Of a stretch of 63,768 nucleotides of DNA, positions 33,217-43,288 are shown piece after piece (the stretch's first letter is position 1; the number at the start of each line of letters is the position of its first letter). Below the pieces are notes generated by a model that searched no databases, was not told the origin of the DNA, and saw nothing but the letters and a program-made list of their open reading frames with translations. Position numbers and translations under genes: made by a program. The stretch is from Planctomycetota bacterium (GTDB lineage: Bacteria; Planctomycetota; OFTM77), in assembly GCA_029260795.1 (NCBI GenBank), contig JAJDCO010000078.1, forward strand, positions 1-63,768, in the 5' to 3' direction.

Positions 33217-36200
33217 GTGTCGCTCCCCCAGCTATCGGTGCGACGCCCGATCACGGTGCTGATGGGGACGTTGGCCATCGTCGTGTTCGGAACCATGTCG
33301 GCCCGACGCCTTCCGCTCGAGCTACTCCCCGACCTCGGCTACCCGACGCTCACGGTCCAGACACAGTATCCGGACGCGGCTCCGATCTCGGTCGAGCAGT
33401 TCGTGACTCGCCCCATCGAGGAATCGGTCGGAGTCATCCCCGGCATCCGTGATCTGCGCTCCGTCTCGCGGGCGGGCTTCTCCGAGGTGACGCTCGAGTT
33501 CGACTGGGGCGAGGAGATGGACTTCGTCGCCCTGGACGTCCGGGAGAAGCTCGGGTTGGTCGAGCTGCCGCGCGAGGTCGCTCAACCGCGAGTCCTGCGC
33601 TACGACCCTTCTCTCGACCCGATCGTGCGCCTGGCATTTGTCGGCGAGCGCCCGTTGGACGAGATGCGTCAGCTGGCTGAGCGATGGCTGAAGCCGCGCC
33701 TCGAGGCGATCACGGGCGTCGCCGCGGCCAAGGTTCGAGGTGGCTTGGTGCCGGAGATCGAGGTCGAGGCCGACGAGGAGCGTCTGGCGGCACTCGGGCT
33801 GACGCTGGGTGACCTCGGAGCGGCCCTGACCGAGGAGAACGTCAATCGACCCGGTGGCACGCTCAAGGACTGGGGCTCGGTCTACCTGGTGCGGACTCTA
33901 CACGAGTTCGAGGATCTCGAGCAGCTCCGTCGAACGATCGTGCGCGAGTCAGGTACCGGACGGGTTCGGGTCGAAGATGTCGCGACCGTCCGCCGGGGAC
34001 ATCGCGATCGCGACGAGATCACTCGGGCCTTCGGACGCGAGACGATCGAGATCGCGCTGCACCGGGAAGGCTCTGCCAACACGATCGAGGTCGCGGCCGC
34101 GATCAACGCCGCTCTGGCCGCGTTGCGGCCCGAGCTCGCCGAGGATCTCGAGCTGGTCCAGCTGACCGATCAATCGAAGTACATCGCTTCGGCGCTCGAC
34201 CAGGTGTGGAACGCAGCCCTGTTGGGCGGCCTCCTGGCCGTCCTCGTTCTCTACTTCTTCCTCCGCGACGTTCGCGCCACCGCAATCATCGCCATCACCA
34301 TTCCGGTCTCGATCGTGGCAACCTTCCTCCCGATGGACCGGGCAGGGGTGTCCCTGAACATCATGTCGCTCGGTGGGCTGGCGCTCGGCATCGGCATGCT
34401 GGTCGACAACTCGATCGTCGTGCTCGAGGCGATCGACCGACGGCGCCATGGCGGCGAAGATCGCTGGCGGGCCGCCGCCCACGGTGCGAGCGAGGTGGCG
34501 GGCGCCGTGACGGCCGCAACCCTCACCACGATCTCGGTGTTCTTGCCGATCGTCTTCGTTCAAGGCATCGCCGGTCAGCTCTTCTACGATCTCGCCGTGA
34601 CCGTCTGCCTGTCCTTGGTCGCCTCGCTGGTCGCGTCCTTGACCTTGATCCCCAGCCTGGCCGGACTCTCGTTCGAGAGCATCCTGGGCGATCTTCCGGA
34701 GATGCTCTTTCGCTGGGACGAGGGCGCACGATCTTCCGAGGCGCTCCCGGGAACCCTCCGAATCGCGCGTGTCACCCTGGCTCCCATCGGAAACGGTCGC
34801 CATTGGATCAGCCGCACGCTGACTTGGCTGCTGCTTCCCGTGAGGTTGACCGTGGTGCTCGCGTGCCTTCTCGTTCTCGGTGCCTGGCGCGGCGTGGCCG
34901 GCATCTTTCATGTCGTGTCGCTGCCGCTGTCGAAGACCCTCGACGGGGTCGGTGCCCTGTATCCGGGTGCGCTGCGACGGGCCTTGCGCTGGCGCGGGCT
35001 CGTGCTGCCTGCGACCTTCGCGCTGTTCGTGGTGGCGGTCTGGTGGATACCCCGGCTGGGCACCAGCCTGGTGCCCGACCTCGCCCAAGGTGAGTTCGCG
35101 TTCCAGCTCAGCCTACCGGAAGGGACACCGTTGGAGTCGACGGCCGAGGTGGTCGAGCGCATCGAGGCATTGCTCGTCGACGAGCCGGAGCACGCGAGGC
35201 TGTTCTCGGTCGTCGGAAGCCTGCCCTCCTCCGCTTCGGGTCGTCAGACGCTGGGCGAGAACCTGGCACAGATCAACGTGGTCTTGCGTGATGAGGCCAC
35301 CGCCCGTGACGAAGAGGCCGCCGTCGATCGGCTTCGCGAAGTGCTGGCCCTCTTCCCCCGTCTCGACGCCGAGCTGGTCCATCCGTCGGTGCTCTCCGTG
35401 CGCCCCCCGATCGAGGTCCAAGTCTTCAGCGATGACCTGGACGTGCTCGAAGCGGCGGCCAGCCAGATTCATGATCGATTGAGAGGCGAGAGTGATCTGG
35501 CCGACATCAGCACGACCATCGAGCCGGGCAGCCCGGAGGTGACGGTGCATCTCGACCGGGAGCGGGCGGCGCGGCTCGGCGTGACGGCCGACCTGCTCGG
35601 TCGTTCGCTGCGCCATCAGATCCGCGGTGAGGTCGTGGGTGAGTTTCGCGAGGCCGAGGAGCGAATCGACATTCGACTGCGGGCGGCGGCCTCGAGCCGC
35701 AACCGAGCGGACGGCGTGTCCCGACTTCCGATTCGTCTGGCGAATGGCGAAGTCGTTCCCGTCGACTCGGTCGCGGACATCGAGATCGATCGAGGACCGG
35801 CTGCCGTCCACCGGGTCGGCGGCGCTCGGGTGGCTCGCCTGACCGCGCGGACCAGCGCCGGTCAGCTCGGTGAGCGCTTGAGGTCTCTGGAGCGTGACCT
35901 GCAGGCGATCCCGCTACCGGGTGATGCGGTGGCCGAGCTCGCCGGGCAGGACGAGGAGCTCGAGGTCTCGGTCGCCAGCTTGCGCTTGGCGCTGGGATTG
36001 GCCGTGTTCTTGGTGTTCGTCGTGATGGCGATGCAGTTCGAGTCGATCGTGCATCCCTTCGTGATTCTGCTCTCGGTGCCGCTCGGGCTGATCGGTGTGG
36101 TCGCCGCGTTGGAGCTCACGGGCTCTCCGGTCAGCGTGCTCGCACTCATCGGCACCGTGATGCTGGCCGGCATCGTCGTGAACAATGCGATCGTGCTGGT

Positions 36201-36564
36201 CGACGCCATCAATCGTCGGCGCCGCGACGGCGAGGCACTCGAGGCGGCGATCCTCGGAGCCGGCCGAGAGCGGCTGCGTCCGATCTTGATGACGACGGCC
36301 ACGACGGTTCTCGGCCTGCTACCGATGGCGCTCGGTCTGGGCGCCGGGGATGAGCTGCGACGACCGATGGCCATCACGGTGATCGGCGGGCTGTCGGCCG
36401 CGACGCTGCTGACGCTGCTCGTCATTCCCTGCCTCTATCGCCTGCTGAGCCGGAGCGGGACGCCCTTCCTCCCTGCGCGAGATCTGGGCGAGGAGGCCGC
36501 GTCACCCACGAGCTTGGCGATTCCCCTCGAGGCGCAAGAGAGCACGACCGGAGCGCAGTCGTGA
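33217..36564 (+). CDS. RND efflux transporter, first pump subunit
   Basis: 1115 residues from a GTG start 3 nt after the adaptor gene. Full RND architecture: N-terminal helix (RPITVLMGTLAIVVFGTMSA), periplasmic porter domains, and the TM4 motif LGIGMLVDNSIVVLEAIDR with the proton-relay Asp. The second half starts around WWIPRLGTSLVPDLAQGEF and has GIVVNNAIVLVDAINRRRRD and the final helices. It is longer than AcrB (about 1050) because of an extra hydrophobic segment between the halves at about residues 505-610. It overlaps the next gene by 4 nt. Substrate unknown. Confidence 0.93.
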   Translation: MSLPQLSVRRPITVLMGTLAIVVFGTMSARRLPLELLPDLGYPTLTVQTQYPDAAPISVEQFVTRPIEESVGVIPGIRDLRSVSRAGFSEVTLEFDWGEEMDFVALDVREKLGLVELPREVAQPRVLRYDPSLDPIVRLAFVGERPLDEMRQLAERWLKPRLEAITGVAAAKVRGGLVPEIEVEADEERLAALGLTLGDLGAALTEENVNRPGGTLKDWGSVYLVRTLHEFEDLEQLRRTIVRESGTGRVRVEDVATVRRGHRDRDEITRAFGRETIEIALHREGSANTIEVAAAINAALAALRPELAEDLELVQLTDQSKYIASALDQVWNAALLGGLLAVLVLYFFLRDVRATAIIAITIPVSIVATFLPMDRAGVSLNIMSLGGLALGIGMLVDNSIVVLEAIDRRRHGGEDRWRAAAHGASEVAGAVTAATLTTISVFLPIVFVQGIAGQLFYDLAVTVCLSLVASLVASLTLIPSLAGLSFESILGDLPEMLFRWDEGARSSEALPGTLRIARVTLAPIGNGRHWISRTLTWLLLPVRLTVVLACLLVLGAWRGVAGIFHVVSLPLSKTLDGVGALYPGALRRALRWRGLVLPATFALFVVAVWWIPRLGTSLVPDLAQGEFAFQLSLPEGTPLESTAEVVERIEALLVDEPEHARLFSVVGSLPSSASGRQTLGENLAQINVVLRDEATARDEEAAVDRLREVLALFPRLDAELVHPSVLSVRPPIEVQVFSDDLDVLEAAASQIHDRLRGESDLADISTTIEPGSPEVTVHLDRERAARLGVTADLLGRSLRHQIRGEVVGEFREAEERIDIRLRAAASSRNRADGVSRLPIRLANGEVVPVDSVADIEIDRGPAAVHRVGGARVARLTARTSAGQLGERLRSLERDLQAIPLPGDAVAELAGQDEELEVSVASLRLALGLAVFLVFVVMAMQFESIVHPFVILLSVPLGLIGVVAALELTGSPVSVLALIGTVMLAGIVVNNAIVLVDAINRRRRDGEALEAAILGAGRERLRPILMTTATTVLGLLPMALGLGAGDELRRPMAITVIGGLSAATLLTLLVIPCLYRLLSRSGTPFLPARDLGEEAASPTSLAIPLEAQESTTGAQS

Positions 36565-39500
36565 GGTTCTCCGATCTTCCCATCGACCGTCCGATCGCGA
36601 CCGTGATGCTCCTGGTGAGCTTGATGGTGCTGGGCGCGGTGGCCATCACCGACCTGCCGTTGGACTTCTTGCCCCTGGTCAAGGAGCCGGAGATCGACGT
36701 CACGGTGCCATTCCCGGGCAGCCATCCGCTCGAGGCCTTGCGCGAGGTCGTGCAGCCGATCGAAGAGGAGATCGCGACGATCCCGGGTGTCGAAGCGATC
36801 GAGAGCTCGGCCGGGCAGTCGCGCATCAGCATCGAGACACGCTTCTCCTGGGCTTCCAATGTCGATCTGAAGCGGATGGAGGTCCGCGAGGCCGTCGAGC
36901 GCGCGCGACCCCGCCTCCCCGAGGCGATCGGCCACATCCAAGTCGAGGGCGACATCAACGCGCCCGGCAACGGGGCGGCACTGCGCGGTCGCATCTCCGC
37001 GGAGCGAGATCTCTCGGAGTCGTGGGAGCTGCTCGATCGACGCATCAAGCGTCCGCTCGAGCGCGTCGCCGGTGTGGCGCGAGTCGATCTTCAAGGGGTC
37101 GAGGCCCAGCAGGTCCGAATCGAGCTGGATCTGAATGCTCTCAAGTCCCATGGCATCGAGCCCGGGGAGATCGTTCGACGATTCAATGAGGCGAACGTCG
37201 ACCTCGATGCCGGCAGCGTTCGAGGCGACGTGCTGCGCTACGACGTGCGAACGATGGCACGCTTCCGCGATGTCGAGACCATTCGAAACCTCACTCTGGG
37301 TCGCGAAGTTCGTCTCGGTGATGTCGCGCGTGTCGCCCTGGAGGAGCCCCGTCTCGACTACGGTCGCCATCTCGATCGAAAGTTCGCGATCGGCATCGAG
37401 GTCTACACCGAGCCCTCGGCGAACACGGTCGCGACGGTCGATCGGCTACTGGATCGAATCGCCGAGATCGAAAAGGACCCCGAGCTCAAAGGCATCCGCC
37501 TCCTGGTCTGGAACAACGCGGCCGAGGAGATCCGAGGCTCCTTGATCGGTCTTCGGAATGCCGGACTCTTCGGTGGATTGCTGGCCGTCGTGGTGCTGTT
37601 CCTCTTTCTCCCGCGGCTGCGCACGACGCTCGTGATCGCGGTCGCGATCCCGTTCTCGTTGGTCGTGACGTGCGGGGCGATGTACGCGCTCGGCGCCGAG
37701 TTCAACGTGCTCACGATGCTGGGCTTGATGCTGGGCGTCGGCATGCTCGTCGACAACGCGGTGGTCGTCATCGAGAACATCCACCGCCTCCAAGGGCAAG
37801 GCCTGCCCCCTCGCGAGGCCGCTCGACGCGGCGCTCGAGAGATCTTCCTCGCCGTCGTTGCCTCGACGGCCACCACCATCATCGTCTGGTCGTGGTTGCT
37901 CGTGACCGAGCGCAGCCCCCTCACGATCTACATCGGAGAGGTGGCCCTCGTCATCTGCCTGGCCGTCCTGTGCTCGCTGCTCGTCTCACTCACGTTCATC
38001 CCGCTCGCCGCCGCCTACTTCGCGCCCGGACGCGAGGTCAAGCCCGGGTTCTTGCTGCGTCGCCTCGTGCCCGCCTACCGCGGTGTCCTCGCCTGGACCT
38101 TTCGCCACCGCGTCACGGCGCTCACTGCACTGGTCGCTCTCGCCGCCAGCTCCGCCTACCCGATCCTCAAGATCGAGAAGACCGGCGAGCCCGCGAGGCG
38201 CGAGCAAGCCGTGCGCATCCAGTACGACGTGCTGGATCCGGCGCCCAAGGAGGTGCTCGAGGGCTACGTGAACCAGGTCGAGGACTGGCTCGAAGCACGC
38301 CAAGACGAGCTTGGCTACGAGAGCCTCTACTCGTGGTACAGCGAGAACCGCAGCACCATGACCCAGGTGTACCTCGCCCCGGAGCGGACGACGAAGAAGT
38401 CGATCGCTGCGTTGAAGGCGCGGCTCCAGGCCGAGCTGCCGGTCGTGCCCGGAGTCAAGCTCGAGGTGGGAGACCGCCAGTGGTGGCGCGGAGGCAGCGA
38501 CGATCGTCGTCTCGCCGTCATCGCACTTCATGGGGAGGACCCCGAGTACCTCGAGGGAATCGCGAGCAATCTCGAGGCCCAGCTCGAAGCCGAGGCCGAC
38601 GTCCGCGAAGTTTGGGGACCGAGCCTCCGGGCGCAGAAGGAGGTCCGAATCCAGGTCGATCCCGCGCGAGCACGCAGTCTGGGACTGACGCCGCAGCGTA
38701 TCGCGGACACGACGGCCTTCGCGTTCCGCGGCCGCCGACTCCGACGCTTTGCCGGTGAGCATGGCGAGGTCGAGGTGGTGATGGGCCTCCCCGACGGTTT
38801 CCGGGGCGGCTTGCCGGCGCTGGCGGAGCTCCCGGTTCCGAAGACCGACGGTTCCGGGACGGTGCCGCTGGGAGCCGTTGCCGAGCTCGAGCTGGCCCGC
38901 ATCCCACCCCAGATCGAGCGCCGCGACCGAAAGACGACCAGCTACGTGACCGTGCACTTCGATGAGTCGAAGGTCGTCGACATCGATCAGGCCATGGCTC
39001 GCGCCAGGGAGATGATGGCCGGATTCTCATTGCCCGACGGCTACCACTGGGACTTCGGAGAGTGGGGCGAGGAGCGGGACGAGACCTTGGGCACGATGCT
39101 GCAGGGTGTCCTGCTCTCGATCCTGGTGATCTTGATCTTGATGGCCGCACTCTTCGAGTCCCTGACACAGCCCTTCGCGATCTTGGTCACGTTGCCGTTC
39201 GCGTTCTTCGGAGGCTTCTGGGCGCTCTGGATGTTCGACTACGAGCTGGACGCCATCGGCTTCATCGGCGTCATCATCCTGATCGGCATCGTCGTCAACA
39301 ACGGCATCGTGATGGTCGATCACGTCAATCGGCTCCGACGCGAGGGACACGATCGCGTCGAAGCGTTGTTGACCGGCTGTGGTCATCGGCTGCGGCCCGT
39401 CCTCATGACCGCGATCACGACACTCTTCGGTCTGGTCCCGCTCGCTCTTTCAGGATCGACCGTCGCCGGGACCTACATCGACTCGTTGGCCGTGGTCGTG

Positions 39501-39659
39501 ATCGGAGGGCTGGCGACCTCGACCTTGTTCACCCTGGTCGCGCTCCCGGTCTGGTACACGATCGTCGAGGACGTGTTGACGTTTGTCCTGCGGCTGCTCC
39601 CTCGAGGACTCGAGCACGGCAAGGACCGACCGGATCGCGGCGTCCTGGTCTCGCGCTGA
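36561..39659 (+). CDS. RND efflux transporter, second pump subunit
   Basis: 1032 residues with a 4-nt ATGA overlap with the first pump. It has complete RND signatures: RPIATVMLLVSLMVLGAVA, LGVGMLVDNAVVVIENIHR, GIVVNNGIVMVDHVNRLRRE and the terminal helices. Two consecutive and clearly different RND genes behind one adaptor recall MdtABC, whose pump is a heterotrimer; a heteromeric pump is therefore likely but inferred. No TolC-type outer-membrane factor is encoded nearby. The first 550 nt downstream are non-coding. Confidence 0.93.
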   Translation: MRFSDLPIDRPIATVMLLVSLMVLGAVAITDLPLDFLPLVKEPEIDVTVPFPGSHPLEALREVVQPIEEEIATIPGVEAIESSAGQSRISIETRFSWASNVDLKRMEVREAVERARPRLPEAIGHIQVEGDINAPGNGAALRGRISAERDLSESWELLDRRIKRPLERVAGVARVDLQGVEAQQVRIELDLNALKSHGIEPGEIVRRFNEANVDLDAGSVRGDVLRYDVRTMARFRDVETIRNLTLGREVRLGDVARVALEEPRLDYGRHLDRKFAIGIEVYTEPSANTVATVDRLLDRIAEIEKDPELKGIRLLVWNNAAEEIRGSLIGLRNAGLFGGLLAVVVLFLFLPRLRTTLVIAVAIPFSLVVTCGAMYALGAEFNVLTMLGLMLGVGMLVDNAVVVIENIHRLQGQGLPPREAARRGAREIFLAVVASTATTIIVWSWLLVTERSPLTIYIGEVALVICLAVLCSLLVSLTFIPLAAAYFAPGREVKPGFLLRRLVPAYRGVLAWTFRHRVTALTALVALAASSAYPILKIEKTGEPARREQAVRIQYDVLDPAPKEVLEGYVNQVEDWLEARQDELGYESLYSWYSENRSTMTQVYLAPERTTKKSIAALKARLQAELPVVPGVKLEVGDRQWWRGGSDDRRLAVIALHGEDPEYLEGIASNLEAQLEAEADVREVWGPSLRAQKEVRIQVDPARARSLGLTPQRIADTTAFAFRGRRLRRFAGEHGEVEVVMGLPDGFRGGLPALAELPVPKTDGSGTVPLGAVAELELARIPPQIERRDRKTTSYVTVHFDESKVVDIDQAMARAREMMAGFSLPDGYHWDFGEWGEERDETLGTMLQGVLLSILVILILMAALFESLTQPFAILVTLPFAFFGGFWALWMFDYELDAIGFIGVIILIGIVVNNGIVMVDHVNRLRREGHDRVEALLTGCGHRLRPVLMTAITTLFGLVPLALSGSTVAGTYIDSLAVVVIGGLATSTLFTLVALPVWYTIVEDVLTFVLRLLPRGLEHGKDRPDRGVLVSR

Positions 39660-39956
39660 GCGACTCGTTTCGAGACGACCGAGATCGAGTCTCGAATCGA
39701 GGCAGTCGTCGGAGCCGCAGGCCGGCTCGTGCCGCGGCACGACAGATGCCATAAACATCTACTGCAGAACACCTTGTTGCCAAAGCGCCGAATCTTCCCT
39801 CCAAAAGAATCCCACGGCCCAGGCTTTGTGATAGGCCCCGTCGACGAGCGGACGTCCCGACCTGGACACGAAGGACGGACGAGCGTCAGCGCGGAGCAGC
39901 GCCTCTTAACGCTGGGAGGCACGCTTCGCATCCGACCACGATAAGAAGCAAAGCGA

Positions 39957-39990
39957 AACGCCTCGTCGCTCCCGACCGACGAGGCGTTTC
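39957..39990. terminator. 13-bp intrinsic terminator after the RND operon
   Basis: A perfect stem AAACGCCTCGTCG/CGACGAGGCGTTT (39957-39969 with 39978-39990) has an 8-nt loop and is followed by CTCTTG. A-rich and T-rich ends make it potentially bidirectional. It is almost 300 nt after the RND stop; the interval 39660-39956 holds no supportable ORF. Confidence 0.7.
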
Positions 39991-40066
39991 TCTTGTCCGA
40001 GTCCATCCTACGGCGATTTTCCGGTGGCCAGTCTGGCGCGTCTTCTCGTAATCTACTGCATGAAAA

Positions 40067-40112
40067 GGAGTCGCGGCGCACACGGTGTTACCGACCGCGT
40101 GGGTGTGACTCC
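40067..40112 (+). promoter_or_regulatory. Structured leader candidate upstream of the TadE-like gene
   Basis: Helices GGAGTC/GACTCC (40067-40072 with 40107-40112), GCGG/CCGC directly inside on one flank, and CGGT/ACCG form a bulged hairpin about 100 nt before the TadE-like start. No known riboswitch signature was seen. Any role is speculative. Confidence 0.3.
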
Positions 40113-40209
40113 GCCAAGATCGAAAGCCGCTGGCGATCATCCCCGACGAACTCCGTCCCTCTGCCTGCCACCCGTGGCAATGAGGCGACCTGTCTGAAGA
40201 GGCTTGCCC

Positions 40210-41139
40210 ATGAAGCCGACAGAAGCACACGCCGACCTGCAAGCCGTCCGTTCCCGCAACGCGCGCGATCCGCGACGTGGTTCGGTGATGGTCGAGTTCG
40301 CGCTGGTTGCCTTCGTGATGTACCTGCTGCTCGGCGTCATGCTGGACTTCGGTCGCCTGATGTACTGCGCTCAAGTCATTCAGGACGTGGCGGCCGAAGG
40401 CGCGGCCGAGCTCTCGAAGATGACGCTGCCGGCGACCTACACCTTCGAAGAAGCGCTCAACGATCCGGATGTGCTGGCTCAGATCTACGACGAGCGCCAC
40501 CTGGTGATCGATCTGGACGACGTTCCGCCGGGCGAGACGGTGTTTCAGTACGCCGACCGCGTGATGCCCCTCATCAATCGGCGGCTGATGCCTTTGATGA
40601 TTTCCGATCGCGACCTGAACCTGCTGCGATTCCCCGGTGCCTTGGTCTGGCGCTTCGATCCGGGCGGCGGCCCCGGCTACCCGACGGTGCTGATTCCGGA
40701 GGTCATCTCTCGCACTGGGTCGGAGGCGATCGCGCTTCGAAAGGTCGTCGAAGAGGTCAAGATCGACGGCGAAGGGTCCTTCAGCGTGACGGCGCCGGTG
40801 CCCGCGCCCGGGCGCGTCAAGCTGCGGATCAACTTCCCGTATCAAGCGGCGACTCTGAGTGCCTTCACGTACACCGACAAGGACGGCAACCCGATCGACG
40901 GCATCCCCGTCGGTGAGGATGTCATCAACATTCCGATTGAAGCCGACGACGGATCGGTGCGTGTGATCGAGCAGCCCGGCGGCTACACGCTGCTCGGGAG
41001 CAGCGGCCGAGACATCGGACCCTACGCGGGAGCCTACGGCCTCGGAAAGCAATATGGCATGGCTCGCGAGCTCCGCCCGTACTCGAAGCTACTGGTCCAG
41101 CAGGGCGACCGCCGCCGCGAGACCTACTCTTCTCGGTGA
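40210..41139 (+). CDS. TadE-like pilus-assembly/pseudopilin-type protein
   Basis: 309 residues from the ATG at 40210. An N-terminal TadE-type segment reads RRGSVMVEFALVAFVMYLLL, with the conserved Glu five residues into the hydrophobic helix, followed by FGRLMYCAQVIQDVAAEGAAEL. The remaining 230 residues are an exported domain of unknown fold rich in beta-strand, much longer than ordinary TadE. It lies 4 nt upstream of the TadG-like gene, so the two form an operon. The rest of a Tad secretion system (TadA ATPase, TadB/C, Flp pilin) is not in the window. Confidence 0.8.
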   Translation: MKPTEAHADLQAVRSRNARDPRRGSVMVEFALVAFVMYLLLGVMLDFGRLMYCAQVIQDVAAEGAAELSKMTLPATYTFEEALNDPDVLAQIYDERHLVIDLDDVPPGETVFQYADRVMPLINRRLMPLMISDRDLNLLRFPGALVWRFDPGGGPGYPTVLIPEVISRTGSEAIALRKVVEEVKIDGEGSFSVTAPVPAPGRVKLRINFPYQAATLSAFTYTDKDGNPIDGIPVGEDVINIPIEADDGSVRVIEQPGGYTLLGSSGRDIGPYAGAYGLGKQYGMARELRPYSKLLVQQGDRRRETYSSR

Positions 41140-41143
41140 AACC

Positions 41144-42946
41144 ATGCAAGTGATGCTCCCCCCCATCACGCTCCCGAAGAGCCCGAGCCCACGCCGCGAC
41201 GAGCGGGGTGCGGTGCTCGTGCTGTTCGTCATGTTCTCCTTCGCCTTTCTCTCGATGGCCGCTCTCGTGATCGACATCGGTCACGTCTTCTTGGCGAGGC
41301 GCCAGATGGTCGCCGCGACGGAGTCGGCGGCCCTCGACGGTCTCGCGATGGGGGCCGCCGATCCCGTCAACACCGACATCGGACGCGCTGAGGCCTCTCT
41401 GACGGTCTCGCGTCACTTCGGCATTCAAGATGGCGCCGAGTTCGGAGCGGGACCGAACATCGAGTTCACGGACGGCATCGATCTGCCGGACACGGACTTT
41501 CGCGCGTCCCAGCTGATCGACGCCGAGACCCTCGGCCCCTATCAGCCGACGGCGCTGCAGCTCAACCTGCCGAACTTGCGCTCCGGCGACCTCGTCGTCG
41601 GCCAGTACTTCGACAAGATCGACGGCGAGCGCACACAGCACATCGAGCACTCGAATTACCAGCGCGACGACTTCCTGCCGTCCACCCTTCCGCTGCCTCC
41701 TTCGACGGACACCGCGCTATTGGTCCGCATGCGTCGGACCGGCCAGGTCTTGCTCGACGGCATTCTGTCTTCGGGTCCCCACATTCCGTTCCTGTTCGGT
41801 CGCGGCGGCTTGATGAGCGTCGAGGAGGACCTCGATCGCCCCACCGACAAAGGCGCCCTGGCGGATCGGCGCTTCCGCGGCACCGCCGTACGCGCCACAT
41901 CGATCGCCAGCCTCGAGCCGGCCACCACGATCGGTGGCTTCTCGCCGGTCGACGTCCAGAGCTTTGCCGATGTGCACATGCCGAATGGCGTGTTGCCGTT
42001 CGTCCAGGGAATCGGCGGGATTGCACTGGCCAATCAGGTGGCTGCTCGCGGGCTGCGCATCCAGGGTACGGCTCCCTTCGCCATCAGTGCCGATCGGTTG
42101 CGTGACCTCACCTTTCAGGTCAACCCGATCCCGACCATAGTCGACGATGCGGTCAACGGAATCATCCTCTGGGGCGGTGAGGAGTTTGGTCGCCTCCTGC
42201 AATCCAACACCATCCGCGAAGCCCTCAACTCCGACCAGATCGGGGACATCTCGGTCTGGGCCGACTTGCCCCTCAGCGTGCGTCGAGCCGACTTGCCTTT
42301 CATCGTACGCATCGGGCGAGAAGCGCTCATGGTTCAGCTCTCCGCGGACGAGGAGCGCGTGCTCGAGATCGTTGAACGTGACGTCTGGAGCGATTTCTTC
42401 CCCGGTGAGTCCGACTCGGATCGTGCCAGCCGTAAGACGCATGCCATCGGCTCGCGGCTCGACATCATCAGCCCGGTGTCACTGGGAGCGCCAGTCGCCG
42501 ACCTCAAGACGGGCTTCATCGGTCCTTTGGGCAATGAGTTCATCCCGGGCGTCGGCCCACTCGAGTTCGTCTACATCCCTGTGTACACGACTCTACCTGA
42601 CGGCGCCGGCCCCCTGGCAGGCGAGCGCTACGTCATCGGCTTCACGCCCGGGATCATGGACTTTGAGTTTGACTCCCTCAGCTCGACTTTCTGGCTCCGT
42701 CTCTGGATGGTGCCTTCTGGACTGGTGGCGCCTTCGAACGCCTCGGCCAACCTCACGGAGCCGATCCGCCAACTCAAGCAACGGCTACTCGACCGATTCG
42801 GAACCGTCGACACTCCCGAGTTTCGGCAAGTGTTCGATCTTCTCATCGACGAGATCCTGACCGCACGCGACGGCGAAGAGAGCGAGGGCAGCGGCACGAT
42901 CGAACGACCGGTCCTGGCTCCGGTGCTCCGCCGCTCCATCCGCTGA
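41144..42946 (+). CDS. TadG-like protein
   Basis: 600 residues from ATG 41144. The TadG N-terminal signature is RRDERGAVLVLFVMFSFAFL followed by IDIGHVFLARRQMVAATESA with DGLAMGAAD, the arrangement of a single exported-domain anchor. The large C-terminal region (550 residues) is strand-rich and has no recognised domain; it contains repeated acidic segments such as EFTDGIDLPDTDFRAS. Presumed to be assembled at the envelope with the TadE-like partner. Function inferred only from the N-terminus. Confidence 0.8.
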   Translation: MQVMLPPITLPKSPSPRRDERGAVLVLFVMFSFAFLSMAALVIDIGHVFLARRQMVAATESAALDGLAMGAADPVNTDIGRAEASLTVSRHFGIQDGAEFGAGPNIEFTDGIDLPDTDFRASQLIDAETLGPYQPTALQLNLPNLRSGDLVVGQYFDKIDGERTQHIEHSNYQRDDFLPSTLPLPPSTDTALLVRMRRTGQVLLDGILSSGPHIPFLFGRGGLMSVEEDLDRPTDKGALADRRFRGTAVRATSIASLEPATTIGGFSPVDVQSFADVHMPNGVLPFVQGIGGIALANQVAARGLRIQGTAPFAISADRLRDLTFQVNPIPTIVDDAVNGIILWGGEEFGRLLQSNTIREALNSDQIGDISVWADLPLSVRRADLPFIVRIGREALMVQLSADEERVLEIVERDVWSDFFPGESDSDRASRKTHAIGSRLDIISPVSLGAPVADLKTGFIGPLGNEFIPGVGPLEFVYIPVYTTLPDGAGPLAGERYVIGFTPGIMDFEFDSLSSTFWLRLWMVPSGLVAPSNASANLTEPIRQLKQRLLDRFGTVDTPEFRQVFDLLIDEILTARDGEESEGSGTIERPVLAPVLRRSIR

Positions 42947-42994
42947 GATCGGTGACCCTGCCTTGAAGAGCCATCGGCTTCCGGGCCGAAACAA

Positions 42995-43040
42995 TGCGGG
43001 CGGGCCGCCTGGCGAGCCGCCCGCGGTCCCAGGGGGCAGG
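42995..43040. repeat. Dispersed GGGCGGGCCGCC element, third copy
   Basis: The sequence GCGGGCGGGCCGCC...GAGCCGCCCGCGGTCCCAGGG matches the tandem pair at 14615-14680. It sits in the 504-nt gap 42947-43450, which also holds two CCTGAAGGG-centred palindromic segments (near 43130 and 43250) and no supportable gene. Confidence 0.65.
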
Positions 43041-43288
43041 TCCAACGCCCATGGGCAACTCCGTCACGATCGATCGACTCGGCGAGAGGCAAGACCACAA
43101 CACGACGACGCACGGATGACGGTTGCCAGGCCTGAAGGGCCGGCCATCATCCAGCCCCAGGTCAGGCGACGCGCGAAGCGCGGCGCCGCAACCTGGGGTC
43201 CTCGACGTCCCCCCCACCCCGCGCCGCCCCCCGATTCGTCATGCGCGCCCTGAAGGGGCGCCACCCGCCTTCACCAGCCACGAACGAC

